Origin: Panax quinquefolius
Taxonomy: Eukaryota; Streptophyta; Magnoliopsida; Apiales; Araliaceae
Direction: 5' to 3'
Assembly (NCBI GenBank): GCA_020205615.1
Contig: CM035167.1
Coordinates: forward strand, 56,627,023 to 56,691,022
Length of the DNA: 64,000 bases
Under the pieces are notes generated by a model. It ran no database searches. It saw nothing but the letters and a program-made list of their open reading frames with translations, and was not told the DNA's origin. The translations under genes were made by a program, and so were the position numbers. This document shows, one piece after another, positions 22,343-34,422 of this stretch; the stretch's first letter is position 1, and every line of letters begins with the position of its first letter.

Positions 22343-22754
22343 TTCCTGATAATCAATCAAAGTAAGTGGATGTGATGACATCATCACTCCTTCAAGACCG
22401 CTTGGCAGATTTAATCAATCACCAATACCACCAAAGACTGCTCCGTGAGCCTAAATCACCGGTCACCAAAGACATGCTCCGTGACCTAATCACCGGCCAG
22501 CTTTTTCCACCAAAAGCAAAGAATCGATCGGACATCCGCCCCATGACCGCATTAGTCAAAAGAGACGTCTGCTTTTCCACCGAAAGCAGTTTCTTTACTT
22601 TTACTTTAGTAAAATGTTTTTTACTTGTACTTTTACTTTAGTAAAATGTTTCTTACTTTTACTTTACCCCAGTTATTGTAATAGTAATCTTGTAATAGTT
22701 CGTTTCCTTAACTGAGAAACTCTAACAATTATTCTGTGTGGCATCAAGAAAATG
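22343..22754 (+). promoter_or_regulatory. Intergenic/promoter region type A, partial copy
   Basis: After ORF2 comes the same non-coding DNA as at 36505-37105 and 38200-37604. It has ACTTTTACTTTAGTAAAATG repeated (near 22596-22660) and TTATTGTAATAGTAATCTTG. Similarity to the other copies ends at about 22700, before the TATA box, so this copy lacks its start site and primer site. It is joined to type B DNA at about 22755. Confidence 0.65.
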
Positions 22755-23520
22755 CCATTTTTGGGGGTGAAAGGGTTATTTCCTAGATAAAAATTTTAAG
22801 GTGGAAATGTATGGGGATGGTGACTCATCTGAGAAGATGATCAACAGCACCTTCCAGCACCCACAGGAGACGGACCAGTAAACGAAGAAGAGGCCAGAGG
22901 CATCTTCAGTTAACCGACAGGTGATGGCCCATCCATCATCTCAGCTTTTGCTTTCCGTAAAGCAAAAGTCTTTTACTTTAGTAAATTTAAAAGTAAAAGT
23001 AAAAGAATAACTTTTTCTTTTACTTAAGTTAAATGTTTTTAACTTTAGTTAAATGTTTCTTACATTTACCAATGTAAAAGTAAATGTAAAATGTTTCTTA
23101 CGTTTTACTTTTACTTTAGTAAATTACTTTTACTTCAGTTAATGTAATAGTGATTCCCGCGTGAATCAAATAGTAATTTACTTTTCAGTTTTCTATTTAA
23201 AGAAACTCAAGTGTTAGAGTTTTTTTAGGCTTAATTCAATGTAGCCTCAGAGCTTCTCTCTCTAGAAAGCTCTTCCGAGGTCCTCTCCCTTCTCTCTTAG
23301 TTAGCCGGAGACAAAGGTTTCAGCTTCGATCTTCTTAGTTAGAAGATGAAGACGAAGTCCTTAATACTCCGATCTTCCGTTTTAAACATTTAGTCTAGGA
23401 ATTAATGTAATCCCTTCCTCAAATGTTTATAAATAAAAGAAAGAGATTACTTTACCGATTCACTGGTCATCTTCTTAATCTTTTCTTTCTTCTGTTAAAG
23501 TTTTTCATTTAAAAACTTAA
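22755..23520 (+). promoter_or_regulatory. Intergenic/promoter region type B (plus-strand copy)
   Basis: It matches the 1.26 kb tandem units at 33287-36000, in the opposite orientation. In order: TTTTTGGGGGTGAAAGGG, a short open stretch, a perfect hairpin with arms CTTTTGCTTT and AAAGCAAAAG around CCGT (about 22945-22970), an array of AGTAAA/TTTACT palindromes, a TATA-like CTATTTAAAG (23193-23202), a leader, and the polyadenylation signal AATAAA at 23432-23437. It ends near GCCGATGTTATAT, where the tandem units have their primer site; here the primer site is replaced by an ORF2 piece. Confidence 0.7.
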
Positions 23521-23792
23521 TTGCCGATGTTATATCATTTTCCTACTGGATGGCATTTTCTTCCTTTAGCTCCTTATAAATCATTTGTGTATTATAGGGA
23601 CATCCTTATTGAAACAGAGTCAGCTTTTATTAAACCAATTTATGCCAACGATGATAAATCCAAGCTTCTTTATCATTCATTGTATATCAAGCAGGTTCTC
23701 AATCTGTCTGATTGGGGTAGTCATCCCTCTGATCTCAAGTCACTTTCTAATCACACTAGCTCTTTCTGTTATTATGATTATATTGAGGCGTG
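23521..23792 (+). pseudogene. Caulimovirid-like ORF2, central fragment
   Basis: It reads FPTGWHFLPLAPYKSFVYYR, ANDDKSKLLYHSLYIKQVLN, LSDWGSHPSDLKSLSNHTSS and CYYDYIEAW, the same stretch as minus-strand 39255-38985. At the place where the minus copy has a stop codon (39013) this copy has Cys. It begins and ends at rearrangement joints. Sequences of this kind with YYDYIEAW and a Trp-rich part are familiar to me from plant pararetrovirus-like loci, without a known role. Confidence 0.75.
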
Positions 23793-23940
23793 GCTGTTCT
23801 TTAAATTCCTTAGCATAGGGTAATCTAACTGTGTGCTTCTTCCTATGCCAAAAAGCATTGGGAGAATCAGAACATAATTTTTTTATTAAATAATCCTTTA
23901 ATTCTTTTATTTTTTCTTGAATTTTGTTACTCTTAAGTTG
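23793..23940 (-). pseudogene. Caulimovirid-like pol fragment, antisense to the preceding piece
   Basis: The plus strand here matches plus-strand 40885-41033, which is the minus-coded region between protease and reverse transcriptase (the residues include AFWHRKKHTVRLPYAKEFK). So a piece of pol is joined in inverted orientation to a piece of ORF2. Shared bases at both joints (GTTCTTT on the left, TTGTTCTT on the right) suggest microhomology-mediated joining. Confidence 0.7.
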
Positions 23941-25926
23941 TTCTTATTGGAAAGCCCCCTCTTTCCTAGGAACTGTCTGGTTGTCAATATTGTGATTCTG
24001 TAATATTATTTGTGAATAATTAATTATTGATTCATATGATGAGGAAAATATTGATTTTATGTGGATATAGATGGAGAAAATTTTTAATGTGACAATTGTT
24101 GAAAATTGAAATTTTATCTTTTTCTGATAAAATAATTCATTTAAATATATTATTATATTTTAATAATATAATAATGATGATATTTTTATGATGAATGTGG
24201 GATATATGAGTATATGTGGAGGAGTATTTTTGTTACCAAAAATATTTAAAGCATGTTTTATGTGTCGGTGGACCCCATTTCTTGACTGAAATTTGATTAT
24301 AGCTTGTAAAATCGCCCGTTTGTGGATTTCGGTCAATTTTTGTTTGGAATTTGGAAAAACTTTCTTCTGTAAAGTTGTAGAGAATTGAATTTCCTATAAA
24401 AAGTCGTGTGTTTCGAATTTTCTGACAAAAGGACTATTTATTGTGAATTATTGAAGTTCCGAAGCTCCGAAATAATTGATTTTTGGAAGTTTAAATTATT
24501 TTAAATTAGAAAAATGTTTTTTCTTACTTTTTCTAGAAGGTGGCATGTGCTTATTGAGCTGAAATCAAATTTCAAGAGTGGCGTAGGAATTTTGATATAT
24601 ATATTTATATTTTATTAAATTTTCTACTTTGGTGTTCTAAGCATTTTTCTATAAATAGGGTGCTTAGGTTAGATTTGAAAATCACACCAGAAACTGAAGT
24701 TTTCTCTCTCTATATTATCGAGCATATTCTTGTGAGTATTTTGAGTATATTTTGAGTATTGCTATACGGTGCAAGTTCAAGTCATAGCCTATATCCGTGT
24801 TTCAAATTTAAGTATCTTGATCTTTCGAGGTAAGGGATATATTTTTTTTGTAATGATATTATTTCTTCAATATCATTATTTGAAATATTGATCTGAAGTT
24901 TTTATCAAATTTGGAACTTTTGGTGTGAGTTCTTATTCACGATATCAAGACTATTCACGATATCTATGACATTATTCACGAATACTCAAGACTATTCATC
25001 GAAAAATGAAAATTTTCCTTTTAGTCTAAAATATCTATTGTGGATACTAGCTTTGATTGTATCCATGTTCGATCATTCTTTAATTTTACACCACTATGAT
25101 TATTTTTGAGGTATTTTTGGACATGGATAAAACAAAGTACGAATCCTTAATCCTTAATCCTTAATCCTTGTCATTTTGTTTCTTTGGATTCGTTTCTTTA
25201 AAAATATTTTTCATCATCCTCGTCTTAAATGATGATATTATTGAATATCTTTGGCTGTAGTGCAAAGATGAATGATTTCGATAAATATCTTTGGTCCGTA
25301 GTAGTAAAAGATGAAGCAGTGTTTAGATGAACATGATTAGGTGATGAATATCTTTGGCACAGAGAGTGCAAAGATGAATAATTGATTCCAGATATATATT
25401 GATTGATGTTACAGGATAAAAGATAGGCGATGAACTTTTAAATTCATACATAGAAGATAGTAGTTTGCATTCTCTACTTAACTCTTCTAATGAATTATTA
25501 TTTCCGCTGCGAATATTGATTTAAAACTTGTTGTCTATTGTATTCTATTATATTTTTCCCTGTTGAAGACTAACGATAATTTGTTGTATATTATCTTAGT
25601 CATAATATTATTCTCTTCGGGCTAGTTGAGCTCACCCTTTTCCTTTTTGTTCCATTTTTCTTCTCAGGAGGCGAGAATATAGTGAGTACGAGTCGGGGTA
25701 TGGAATGAATGTTCTAGAGAGAGTTGTTTAGTAGTCCTCACCATTTTTGTAAAATAATTTATCAATAAATGTGATGAGGATTTATTTGAGTATAGATATT
25801 GTCTAGAAGATAATATTTGTATTCAAACTCACAGTTTAATATTGTAATAATAAAGTTGTAGTTGTTTTTGTACCATGTATTGACAACTCAGAATGGGTGA
25901 TGTATACATATTTTGGGGGCGTCACA
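23941..25926 (+). repeat. 5' LTR of element D, truncated at its start
   Basis: It corresponds to 31295-33286 of the 3' LTR and ends GCGTCACA at 25926. A TATA-like TATAAATAGGG at about 24650 followed by CTCTCTCTATATTATCGAGC marks a likely transcription start region. Hairpins with GTAGTGC loops lie at about 25245-25380. The run (CCTTAAT)n at 25146-25170 has four units here and fewer in the 3' LTR. Confidence 0.88.
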
Positions 25927-25928
25927 AT

Positions 25929-25940
25929 TGGTATCAGAGC
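25929..25940 (+). other. Primer-binding site of element D
   Basis: TGGTATCAGAGC begins two bases after the LTR end. This is the standard 12-base match to the 3' end of plant initiator Met-tRNA and primes minus-strand DNA synthesis. Confidence 0.92.
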
Positions 25941-26116
25941 TTAGGGATATGATCTCTGACGGAGATCGGGGAATAGAACTAGGAGGGGAGAGATGAGTAA
26001 ATCCTTCGCTAGTGTGTCCTACCTAAGCTTATTTGTTAGTTAGTCAAGATATATAGGGATATTATGTGATATTTTGATTTCCTTAATTAACCCTTGTTTT
26101 ACGACATGATTTGAGA

Positions 26117-27302
26117 ATGTCGATTGAGAATATTAACAAAGTGGAAATGAGACCAGTTGAGACGCTTTGTACTCACCAACGAGGAGAACATGCAACAAAG
26201 CTAGCAATGTTCCTCCTGTGAACAACACCACCGAGTAGATGATGAACGAGGGGATGTTTAGAAGCTTTTGCGATTCATGCAAAATCGCACGAGGAGACTC
26301 GTGTTCAAAATACTGAGGAGGAAATGATTGCAATTCACGGGTTGTCACACCAAGCGATTTCAAAGAGTTGGGACCACCAAAATTTAAGGGAAAGCTAGAT
26401 TTGATACGGCGGAAACATGGGTCAAGCAAATTACCAAGATATTCGATGTCTTGGGATGCACGAAGGAACAAAGGTTCCATTCGCCACCTTTATGTTCCAT
26501 GGCGAAGCGGACTCTCGGTGGGAGTCTGTGAAGCGCATACATCCAAACAAGACTCAAAGATGTCTTGGGACGCGTTTGAAACTATTTAATGACAAATACT
26601 TTCACGAAAGTGTTCATTATATGAAGGAAGTGGTGTTCATCGTGATTAGAACAAAACAATATGGCGGTGTCTCGATGACGAGGCAAAGTTTCTGAGTTAT
26701 CCAGGTTTGCACCTCATTTGGTAGAGAATGAGGAATTATGACGCGGATGTTTCGAGAGGTTTGAAACCCGAGATCGACAATATCTCATTTCTCATAAATT
26801 TTTCTCTCTATTGAGATGTTGTAAGCAGGCTCAATTATTAGAGCGAGATAACGAGTACGGTCAACCGAGGGACCACAATCGAGGATCATCTAGGAGATAG
26901 CGATCAACAAAATAATGATAACCAACGGAGAAAGAAAAAAAGCGGATAAAATGGTAACCACACTGGTGGTAATCATGGCCATGAAAATAGAAGAAGTGAG
27001 TCGGGAGGAGATTTTAAAAGAGGAGATTTAACAACGACCATGTGAAGACGCAGCGGTCTTTAAAGAATCGGTTCTAAGGGATGAGAACGACCACCGGTCA
27101 TATCGACCAAACCGCCCACAACAGATTCAAGGTATGCTATAATTGTGGAAAGGAAGGACATATCGCTCGAGATTATGCAGTGGCGAAAACTAGTTCAATG
27201 AGGGACGGTGACTCAAAAGACATCCCGGAAAAGTCAAAGTCAACGGTTCCTAGAAGAGCGTTTGTTGTGGATGGTCAAATGCGAGGAACCCAAATGAGGT
27301 GA
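26117..27302 (+). pseudogene. gag of element D (frameshifted)
   Basis: A possible start is ATG at 26117 (MSIENINKVEMRPVETL), which soon reaches a stop. Capsid motifs appear in different frames: LGPPKFKGKLD near 26368, then AETWVKQITKIFDVLG-like and ATFMFHGEAD near 26400-26510, and a later LL.L..LTV-poor stretch. The nucleocapsid knuckle at 27130-27180 reads CYNCGKEGHIARDY, with Tyr in place of the last Cys. At least three frameshifts break the gene. The gag packages the element RNA. Confidence 0.82.
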
Positions 27303-28538
27303 TCACGGGTAAGCTATTTATAAATTCTTGCGAAGTTTATACCTTACTTGATAACGGTGCTACCCATTCATTTATCTCTCCCTGCTTGTGCTCAACGTTT
27401 AAACTTGACTCCGGAGAAATTAGACTTTGACCTATCTGTGGAAACTCTATTAGGAGAAACTTTCATCACATCCACTGTTTATAAATCTTGTTTGATTCAA
27501 GTTGGCACCATCACATTACCTGTTGACCTTATCTCTTTAAAGATACTTGCCTTTGATGTAATTTTAGGGATTGATTGGTTAACTACTCATCATGCCAAAA
27601 TTGATTGTTTTCATAAGGTTGTTAGTTTTCATATTCCTAACCAACCTGTTGTACAAATTCAAGCAACTAAACCATTAAAATCAATCACTGTCATATCTAA
27701 TCATAAAGTTATTCGTTTATTGAAAAACGGATGTCAAGCTTTGTTAGCCCATGTTATGGATTTGAATAAAGACACGTCAAATTTGAATAATATTCCTGTT
27801 GTTATTGACTTTCCTGACGTATTTCCTGAAGAACTTTCCGGTCTACCCCTAGAACGTGAAGTTGAATTCTTTATTGATCTTGAACCTGGTACAAAGCCCA
27901 TTTCTAAAACCCCATATCGAATGGTTCCTATTGAACTTCAGGAGTTAAAGGTCCAACTACAGGAATTGTTGGACATCGGTTTCATTCATCCTAGTACATC
28001 TCCTTGGGGTACTCCTGTTTTATTCGTAAAGAAGAAAGACGGGAGTATGCGACTTTGTATTGACTATCGAGAATTGAACTATGTCACCATCAAGAATAGG
28101 TATCCTCTACCTCGTATTGATGACTTGTTTGACCAGTTGCAAGGGGCACAATTTTTTTCAAAGATCGATCTTCATTCTGGATATCATCAGCTGAAGATTA
28201 GAACTGAGGATATTCCAAAGACTGCCTTTAGAACTCGGTACGGGCATTATGAATTCTTAGTCATGTCTTTTGGATTGACTAATGCTCCTGCGACTTTCAT
28301 GGATATGATGAATCGAGTATTCAAGGAATATTTGGATCAATTCGTTGTTGTCTTTATTGATGACATCCTCATATATTCCAAAAGCCGTGAAGATCATGAA
28401 CACCATTTGAAGCTGGTACTCCAAAGGCTTCGTGAAAACAAGCTTTATGCCAAGTTGAAGAAATGTGAGTTCTGGCTTGAGGAAGTAGCATTCCTTGGGC
28501 ACGTGGTGTCGAAACATGGAGTATCTGTTGATCCGTGA
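27303..28538 (+). pseudogene. Protease and reverse transcriptase of element D
   Basis: The protease active site reads [13 protein letters not shown] at about 27345-27380 in one frame (Asn in place of the usual Ser or Thr), and the rest of the domain ([20 protein letters not shown]) continues in another frame. That frame stays open for about 396 codons to 28538. RT motifs are all visible: [52 protein letters not shown] and the intact catalytic [11 protein letters not shown] (about 28354). The frame ends at HGVSVDP by a one-base loss that makes TGA. It is the best preserved gene part in the window. Confidence 0.92.
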
Positions 28539-29150
28539 AGATTGAAGCAATACTGCAAAGTTGGGAGCAACCAAGTCGGTGATCAAGTACGTATTTTTTG
28601 GGCTTCATTTGGTTATTATCGAAGATTCGTGGAAGGTTTTCTCGAATCGCTACTCCATTAACCCAAATTTAACTCGGAAGGATACAAAATTCATTTGGAG
28701 CGAAGAATGCGAGAAGAGTTTCCAAGAGCTTAAGAGGAGACTTATTTCAAGACTGTTCTAACAATACCATCCGGTTCGGATGGATTTGTTATCTACAAAT
28801 GATGCTTCCGCAAAGGGTTAGGATGTGTTCTCATGCAACGTGGGAAAGTCATAGCCTATGCCTCGCGATAACTTAAAGAATATGAGAGGAATTATCCTAC
28901 TCATGATCAAGAGTTAGCGGCAAATCGTTTTCACGCTAAAGATATGGAGGCACTATCTATATGGGGAGAAAGTGGAGATATATTTAGACCATAAAAGCCT
29001 TAAATATTTCTTCACTCAAAAGAACTCAACACGCTTGGCAATGACGTTGGCTCGAGCTATTGAAAGACTACGACCACACTATTCAATACCATCACGGAAA
29101 AGCGAACGTGGTAGCCGACGTGTTGAGTAGAAGATCATATGCGAGGAATG
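28539..29150 (+). pseudogene. RT connection and RNase H of element D (heavily broken)
   Basis: Fragments of the connection (KFIWSEECEKSFQELKRRL at about 28690-28750) and RNase H ([14 protein letters not shown] near 28827, SLKYFFTQK near 29000, [17 protein letters not shown] near 29100) appear in all three frames. Compared with the same stretch in element A (1-360) there are many one- to three-base insertions and losses. Order and spacing are normal for Ty3/gypsy. Confidence 0.8.
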
Positions 29151-30175
29151 GGTGCAATGATGTCAAGTATCGACGTAGAGCCAACTTTAATAGAAAAAGT
29201 TAAGGTTGCTTTCACCCCGGCTTGAAATGATGCGTATGAAGAAGAAAGTACAAGAAGGTGCTATTCCTAAGCGAGAATTGATGAAGAGGAATACTTGAGT
29301 CCACCTGGACTTTGTGTTCCTAACGACTCGATTTGAAGTACAAGATTATGATAGAGGCACACAATACACCATTTTCAATCCATCCTGGAAGTACCAAAAT
29401 GTATCGTGATCTTCGACATACATTTTGGTGGAACAATATGAAGAGAGAGATTGCAAAGTTTATCTCAATGTGTTTAACTTGTCAACGTGTAAAGGCGGAG
29501 CATCTGGTACCTAAGGGTCCATTGCAACCACTTGAGATTCCGAAATGGAAGTGGGAACACATTACCATGGATTTTGTTACGGGTCTTCATACGGTTTCTC
29601 AAGGCATCAATGCTATTTGGGCTAATGTTGATAGATTAACCAAGTCTGCTCATTTCTTGCCGATACGGGAGACTTATTCCCTTGAACGTCTTGCTAGTAT
29701 ATATGTAAATGAGATTGTGAAGTTGCATGGCATGTCAGTATCCATAGTTTCGGATCGTGACCCAAGATTCACTTCAAGATTTTGGGTTAGCTTGCAAAAA
29801 GCTATGGGCACGGATTTACGATTGATTCGCATACCATCCTCAAACCAGACGGACAATCGAGAGGACTATTCAAACTCTTGAAGATCTATTAAGACTCTGT
29901 GTCCTAGACTTCAAGAGGCGGTTGGGATAAGTATTTACCATTGGTGGAATTCTCCTACAACAGCAGTTATCGAGCAAGTATAGGTGTGGCTCCATTTGAA
30001 GCATTATATGGGACGAAAGTGTCACTCTCCAATATGTTGGGATGAGGTGGGTGAAGCAACATTGTTGGGACCCGAGTTAGTACGTATGACTACCGAAAAG
30101 ATCCAAATGATTCGACAACGTATACAAACGGCACAAGATTGACAAAAGAGTTATGCGGATCTTCATCGAAAGGAC
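29151..30175 (+). pseudogene. Integrase of element D
   Basis: The main open piece (29333-29881) shows the finger ([20 protein letters not shown] ... [11 protein letters not shown]) and core acids in [10 protein letters not shown] and [11 protein letters not shown]. The third-acid region follows in SNQTDNREDYS and is frame-broken. The part 29882-30175 continues as integrase but in several frames (for example [16 protein letters not shown] near 29937). It corresponds closely to 543-1496 of element A. Confidence 0.88.
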
Positions 30176-30646
30176 GTGGAATTTAGTATAGGGGATCATG
30201 TATTGTTGCGAGTTGCTCCATGGAAGGGAGTTACAAGATTTGAGAAGAGAGGAAAGCTCAATCCACGATTTATTGGTCCATTTCAAATTCTTGATCGAGT
30301 AGGAAATGTAGCCTATAGACTCGCGTTACCTCTGAGTATGTCTCGTGTTCATAATGTGTTTCACATATTTGTACTTCATAAATATGTGAAAGACCCGAAC
30401 CACGTTATAGAGTTAGAACCGGACGAGATAGCCGAAGACTTAACGTATGAGGAGGTACCTGTCAAGATCTTGGATAGGAAGAAGCATGTCCTACGCACAA
30501 AGGTCATACCACAAGTTAAAGTTTTATGGAGGAATCATGCTATAAAGGAAATGACCTGGGAATTGGAAACGGAAATGAAAGCGAGGTATCCTCACCTTTT
30601 TGAAAAACCAGGTACGTACGTCAATTTTGAGGACGAAATTTCATAA
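30176..30646 (+). pseudogene. Integrase C-terminus and chromodomain of element D
   Basis: An open piece of 156 codons: MEFSIGDHVLLRVAPWKGVT, FIGPFQILDRVGNVAYRLAL, SRVHNVFHIFVLHKYV, then the chromodomain-like tail VKILDRKKHVLRTKVIPQVK and VLWRNHAIKEMTWELETEMK, ending FEDEIS. Here the tail is whole and in one frame, unlike in element A. The polypurine tract starts two bases after the stop. Confidence 0.9.
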
Positions 30647-30657
30647 GGAGGGGAGGT

Positions 30658-33286
30658 TGTAAGACCCCAACTTGTTATTAATGAAATTTAATTTTCTCTA
30701 TTTATTATTTTGAAATAGTAAGGGTTGATTTGATTAATGTGGATAGTTATGGGTAAAATACGCAAATATTTCAAAATAAGCAAGTGGTTATAAAATATTC
30801 ATTGTTGTCGGGGAATATTTGTTTGGTCATGGAATATTCGTATTGTCGGGGAATATTCGTACAACGGCGCAGCCATGTATGGGCCCCATAACGGAAAGCG
30901 ATTGGATGAAGAAAACGACAAATATAAGTTGTTTAAAAATAATGGTGTAGTTGTTATTACATATTATCTTTGTTAAAATACTGGTGGTGGTTAACACACA
31001 AGAGTTACACCAGTATTGCACCAATTATTGATTCTTACGTAAGAAGGCACTACTCAATAATGGTTACTGAGAATTCTTTATTCGGTATTTTATTTTATTG
31101 ATTTAATAATTGTTGCATTGATATTTTATATTGTTGTTGTTTCAATAATTGTCATTACACAGTATTTTTCATTATCGAAGCAATAATTCATATTATCTGA
31201 ATAATAATATTATTAGATAACATTATTGGCAATGTCTAGAAAGTTCTGTCTAAGGAGAGGTTTGGTCACCTAATTGCGCGCCAGTAAGGAGAAATTCTTA
31301 TTGGAAAGTCACCTCTTTCCTGGGAACTGTCTAGTTGTCAATATTGTGATTCTGTAATATTATTTGTGAATAATTAATTATTAATTCATATGATGAGGAA
31401 AATATTGATTTTATGCGGATATAGATGGAGAAAATTTTTAATGTGACAATTGTTGAAAATTGAAACTTTATCTTTTTCTGATAAAATAATTCATTTAAAT
31501 ATATTATTATATTTTAATAATATAATAATGATGATATTTTTACGATGAATGTGAAATATATAAGTATATGTGGAGGAGGAGTATTTTTGTTACCAAAAAT
31601 ATTTAAAGCATTTTTATGTGTCGGTGGACCCCATTTCTTGACTGAAATTTGATTATAGCTTGTAAAATCGCACGTTTGTGGATTTCGGCCAATTTCTGTT
31701 TGGAATTTGAAAAAACTTTCTTCTGTAAAGTTGTAGAGAATTGAATTTCCTATAAAAAGTCATGAGTTTCGAATTTTCTGACAAAAGGGCTATTTATTGT
31801 GAATTGTTGAAGTTCTGAAGCTCCAAAATAATTGATTTTTAGAAGTTTAAATTATTTTAAATTAGAAAAACGTTTTTTCTTACTTTTTCTAGAAGGTGGC
31901 ATGTGCTTATGGAGCTGAAATCAGATTTCAAGAGTGGCGTAGGAATTTTGATATATATATTTATATTTTATTAAATTTTCTACTTTGGTGTTCTAAGCAT
32001 TTTCATATAAAAATAGGGTGCTTAGGTTAGAATTGAAAATCACACCAGAAACTGAAGTTTTCTCTCTCTATATTATCGAGCGTATTCTTGTGAGTATTTT
32101 GAGTATATTTTGAGTATTGCTATACGGTCTGCAAGTTCAAGTCATAGCTTTTATATCAGGTGTTTCAAATTTTAGAAGTCTTGATCATTCGAGGTAAGGG
32201 ATATTTTTTTTTCAGTAATGATATTATTTCTTCAATATCATTATCTTTGAAATATTGATCTGAAGTTTTATCAAATTTGGAACTTTTGGTGTTTGAGTTA
32301 CTATTCACGATATGGCAAGACTATTCACGATATCTGACATTATTCACGAATACGACACTATTCATCGAAAAATGAAAATTTTCCCTTTTCGTCTAAAATA
32401 TCTATTGTGGATACTAGCTTTCATTGTATCCATGTTCTGATCATTCTTGAATTTTACACCACTATGATTGTTTTTGAGGTATTTTTGGACATGGATAAAA
32501 CAAAGTACGAATCCTTAATCCTTAATCCTTGTCATTTTGTTTCACTCGATTCGTTTCTTTAAAAATATTTTTCAACATCCTCAGTCTTAAATGATGATAT
32601 TATTGAATATCTTTGCTTCAGTAGTGTAAAGATGAATGATTTCATTAAATATCTTTGGCCCGTAGTGCAAAGATGAGCAGTGTTTAGATGAACATGACCA
32701 ATCGATGAATATCTTTGGCACGTAGTGCAAAGATGAATATTTGATTCGAGATATATATTGATTGATGTTAGGGGGATAAAAGATGAGCGATGAACTTTTA
32801 AATTCATACATAGAAGATAGTAGTTTGCATTCTCTACTTAACTCTTCTAATGAATTATTTTTTCATTTGCGAATATTGATTTAAAACTTGTTGTCTATTG
32901 TATTCTATTATATTTTTTTCTGTTGAAGACTAACGATAATTTGTTGTATATTATCTTAGTCATATAATATTCTTCTTGGGCTAGTTGAGCTCACCCTTTT
33001 CCTTTTGTTCCATTTTTTCTTCTCGGGAGGCGAGAATATAGCGAGTACAAGTGAGGGTATAGAATGAAGGTTCTAGAGAGAGTTGTTTAGTAGTCCTCAC
33101 CATTTTTGTAAAATAATGTATCAATAAATATGATGAGGATTTATTTGAGTATAGATATTGTCTAGAAGATAATATTTGTATTCAAACTCACAGTTTTACT
33201 GTTGTAATAATAAAGTTGTAGTTGTTTCTGTACCATGTATTGACAACTCAGAAAGGGTGATGTATACCTATTTTGGGAGCGTCACA
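30658..33286 (+). repeat. 3' LTR of element D (2.63 kb)
   Basis: It starts TGTAAGACCCC after the polypurine tract and ends GAGCGTCACA. It includes the first 637 bp that the 5' LTR lacks. The hairpin array with GTAGTGC loops is at about 32605-32740; one unit reads CTTTGGCACGTAGTGCAAAG, a 20-base near-palindrome. TATA-like and CT-rich start region near 32010-32070. At 33287 caulimovirid-like DNA begins. Confidence 0.9.
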
Positions 33287-34409
33287 GGGATTACATTAAT
33301 TCCTAGACTAAATGTTTAAGAGGGAAGATCGAAGTATTAAGGACTTCTTCTTCTTCTTTAACTAAGAAGATCGAAGAAGAAAGCTTCTTCTTCGGCTAAC
33401 TCTAGAGAGAAGGGAGAGAGGACCTCGGAAGAGCTTTCTAGAGAGAGAAGCTCTGAGGCTACATTGAATTAAGCCTAAAAAAACTCTAACACTTGAGTTT
33501 CTTTAAATAGAAAACTAAAAAGTAAATAACTATTTGATTCACGCAGGAATCACTATTACATTAACTTAAGTAAAAGTAATTTACTAAAGTAAAAGTAAAA
33601 TGTAAGAAACATTTTACATTTACTTTTACATTGGTAAATGTAAGAAAAATTTAACTAAAGTTAAAAACATTTAACTTAAGTAAAAGCAAAAGTTATTCTT
33701 TTACTTTTACTTTTACATTTACTAAAGTAAAAGACTTATGCTTTACGGAAAGCAAAAGTTTGAGATGATGGATGGGCCATCACACACCGGTTGTTGATCA
33801 AGATGCTGAAGCGTCTTCTTCTTTATTGGTCCGTCTCTCAGTAGAAGTCTTAGGAAGGTCTTTGTTGATCATCTTCTCGGATGAGTCACCATCCCCATAC
33901 ATTTCCACCTTAAAATTTTTATCCAGAAATAACCCTTTCACCCCAAAAATTTGGTTTATAAAGGAGAAAAAAAATTTCATAGAAAATTGGTCAAAATCTT
34001 CAAAATTTCTTAGATTTTGTAAAAAAATTTGATTAAAACAAATCGGATCGAAATCAAAATAAAGGATCACTCGATGGTCACGATCTATCAATAAAATCGA
34101 TCTAAAGCAGAAGACTTCTTTGTTAACTGTTTAAACAAAATTCTTTTCTTGAAGGTCCACTTAGACTCTAGCCTTACTTGCCTTGAACACATACCGTAGA
34201 TCTAAAGATTCCCTTTAGCCTTACTAATCGCTCCCAATTGAGACTTACAAACGACATTATTCGGGACTTAAGGCGATCTTGGGTGGTTTATGGCGAAGGT
34301 CGGGCGATTAAAAGCAGAGCAAGAAAATAAAAGTTTGAAAAAACATTTAAGTAAACAAATCAAACTGTTTTTAATCGAAACCACCGATAGCATCAAGAAC
34401 CAACCGTGT

Positions 34410-34422
34410 GGCTCTGATACCA
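34410..34422 (-). other. Primer-binding site in tandem unit 1
   Basis: On the minus strand TGGTATCAGAGCC follows CGCTGTTATA directly. It matches plant initiator Met-tRNA over 12 bases. The polyadenylation signal lies about 100 bases before it on the same strand. Confidence 0.85.

Larger units (their letters stand above)
23941..33286 (+). mobile_element. Ty3/gypsy chromovirus D
   Basis: A nearly whole element: 5' LTR lacking its first ~637 bp (23941-25926), primer site, gag, protease, RT, RNase H, integrase, chromodomain, polypurine tract (AAGGAGGGGAGG) and a full 3' LTR (30658-33286, 2629 bp). The family is the same as element A, with matching protein segments. It lies within caulimovirid-like DNA on both sides. 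Because the 5' LTR is truncated by a rearrangement, no target duplication is visible. Gag and RNase H are badly frame-broken; PR-RT has one long open stretch. Confidence 0.92.

Noticed and set aside
25146..25170. CCTTAAT repeats resembling telomere DNA
   Set aside because: Plant telomeres have CCCTAAA units; this run is four units long and is an ordinary part of LTR D, shorter in its 3' copy.
33798..34091. A 97-codon minus-strand frame in tandem unit 1
   Set aside because: The second unit lacks the same open frame because of small indels, and no domain is visible; it is kept as leader DNA.
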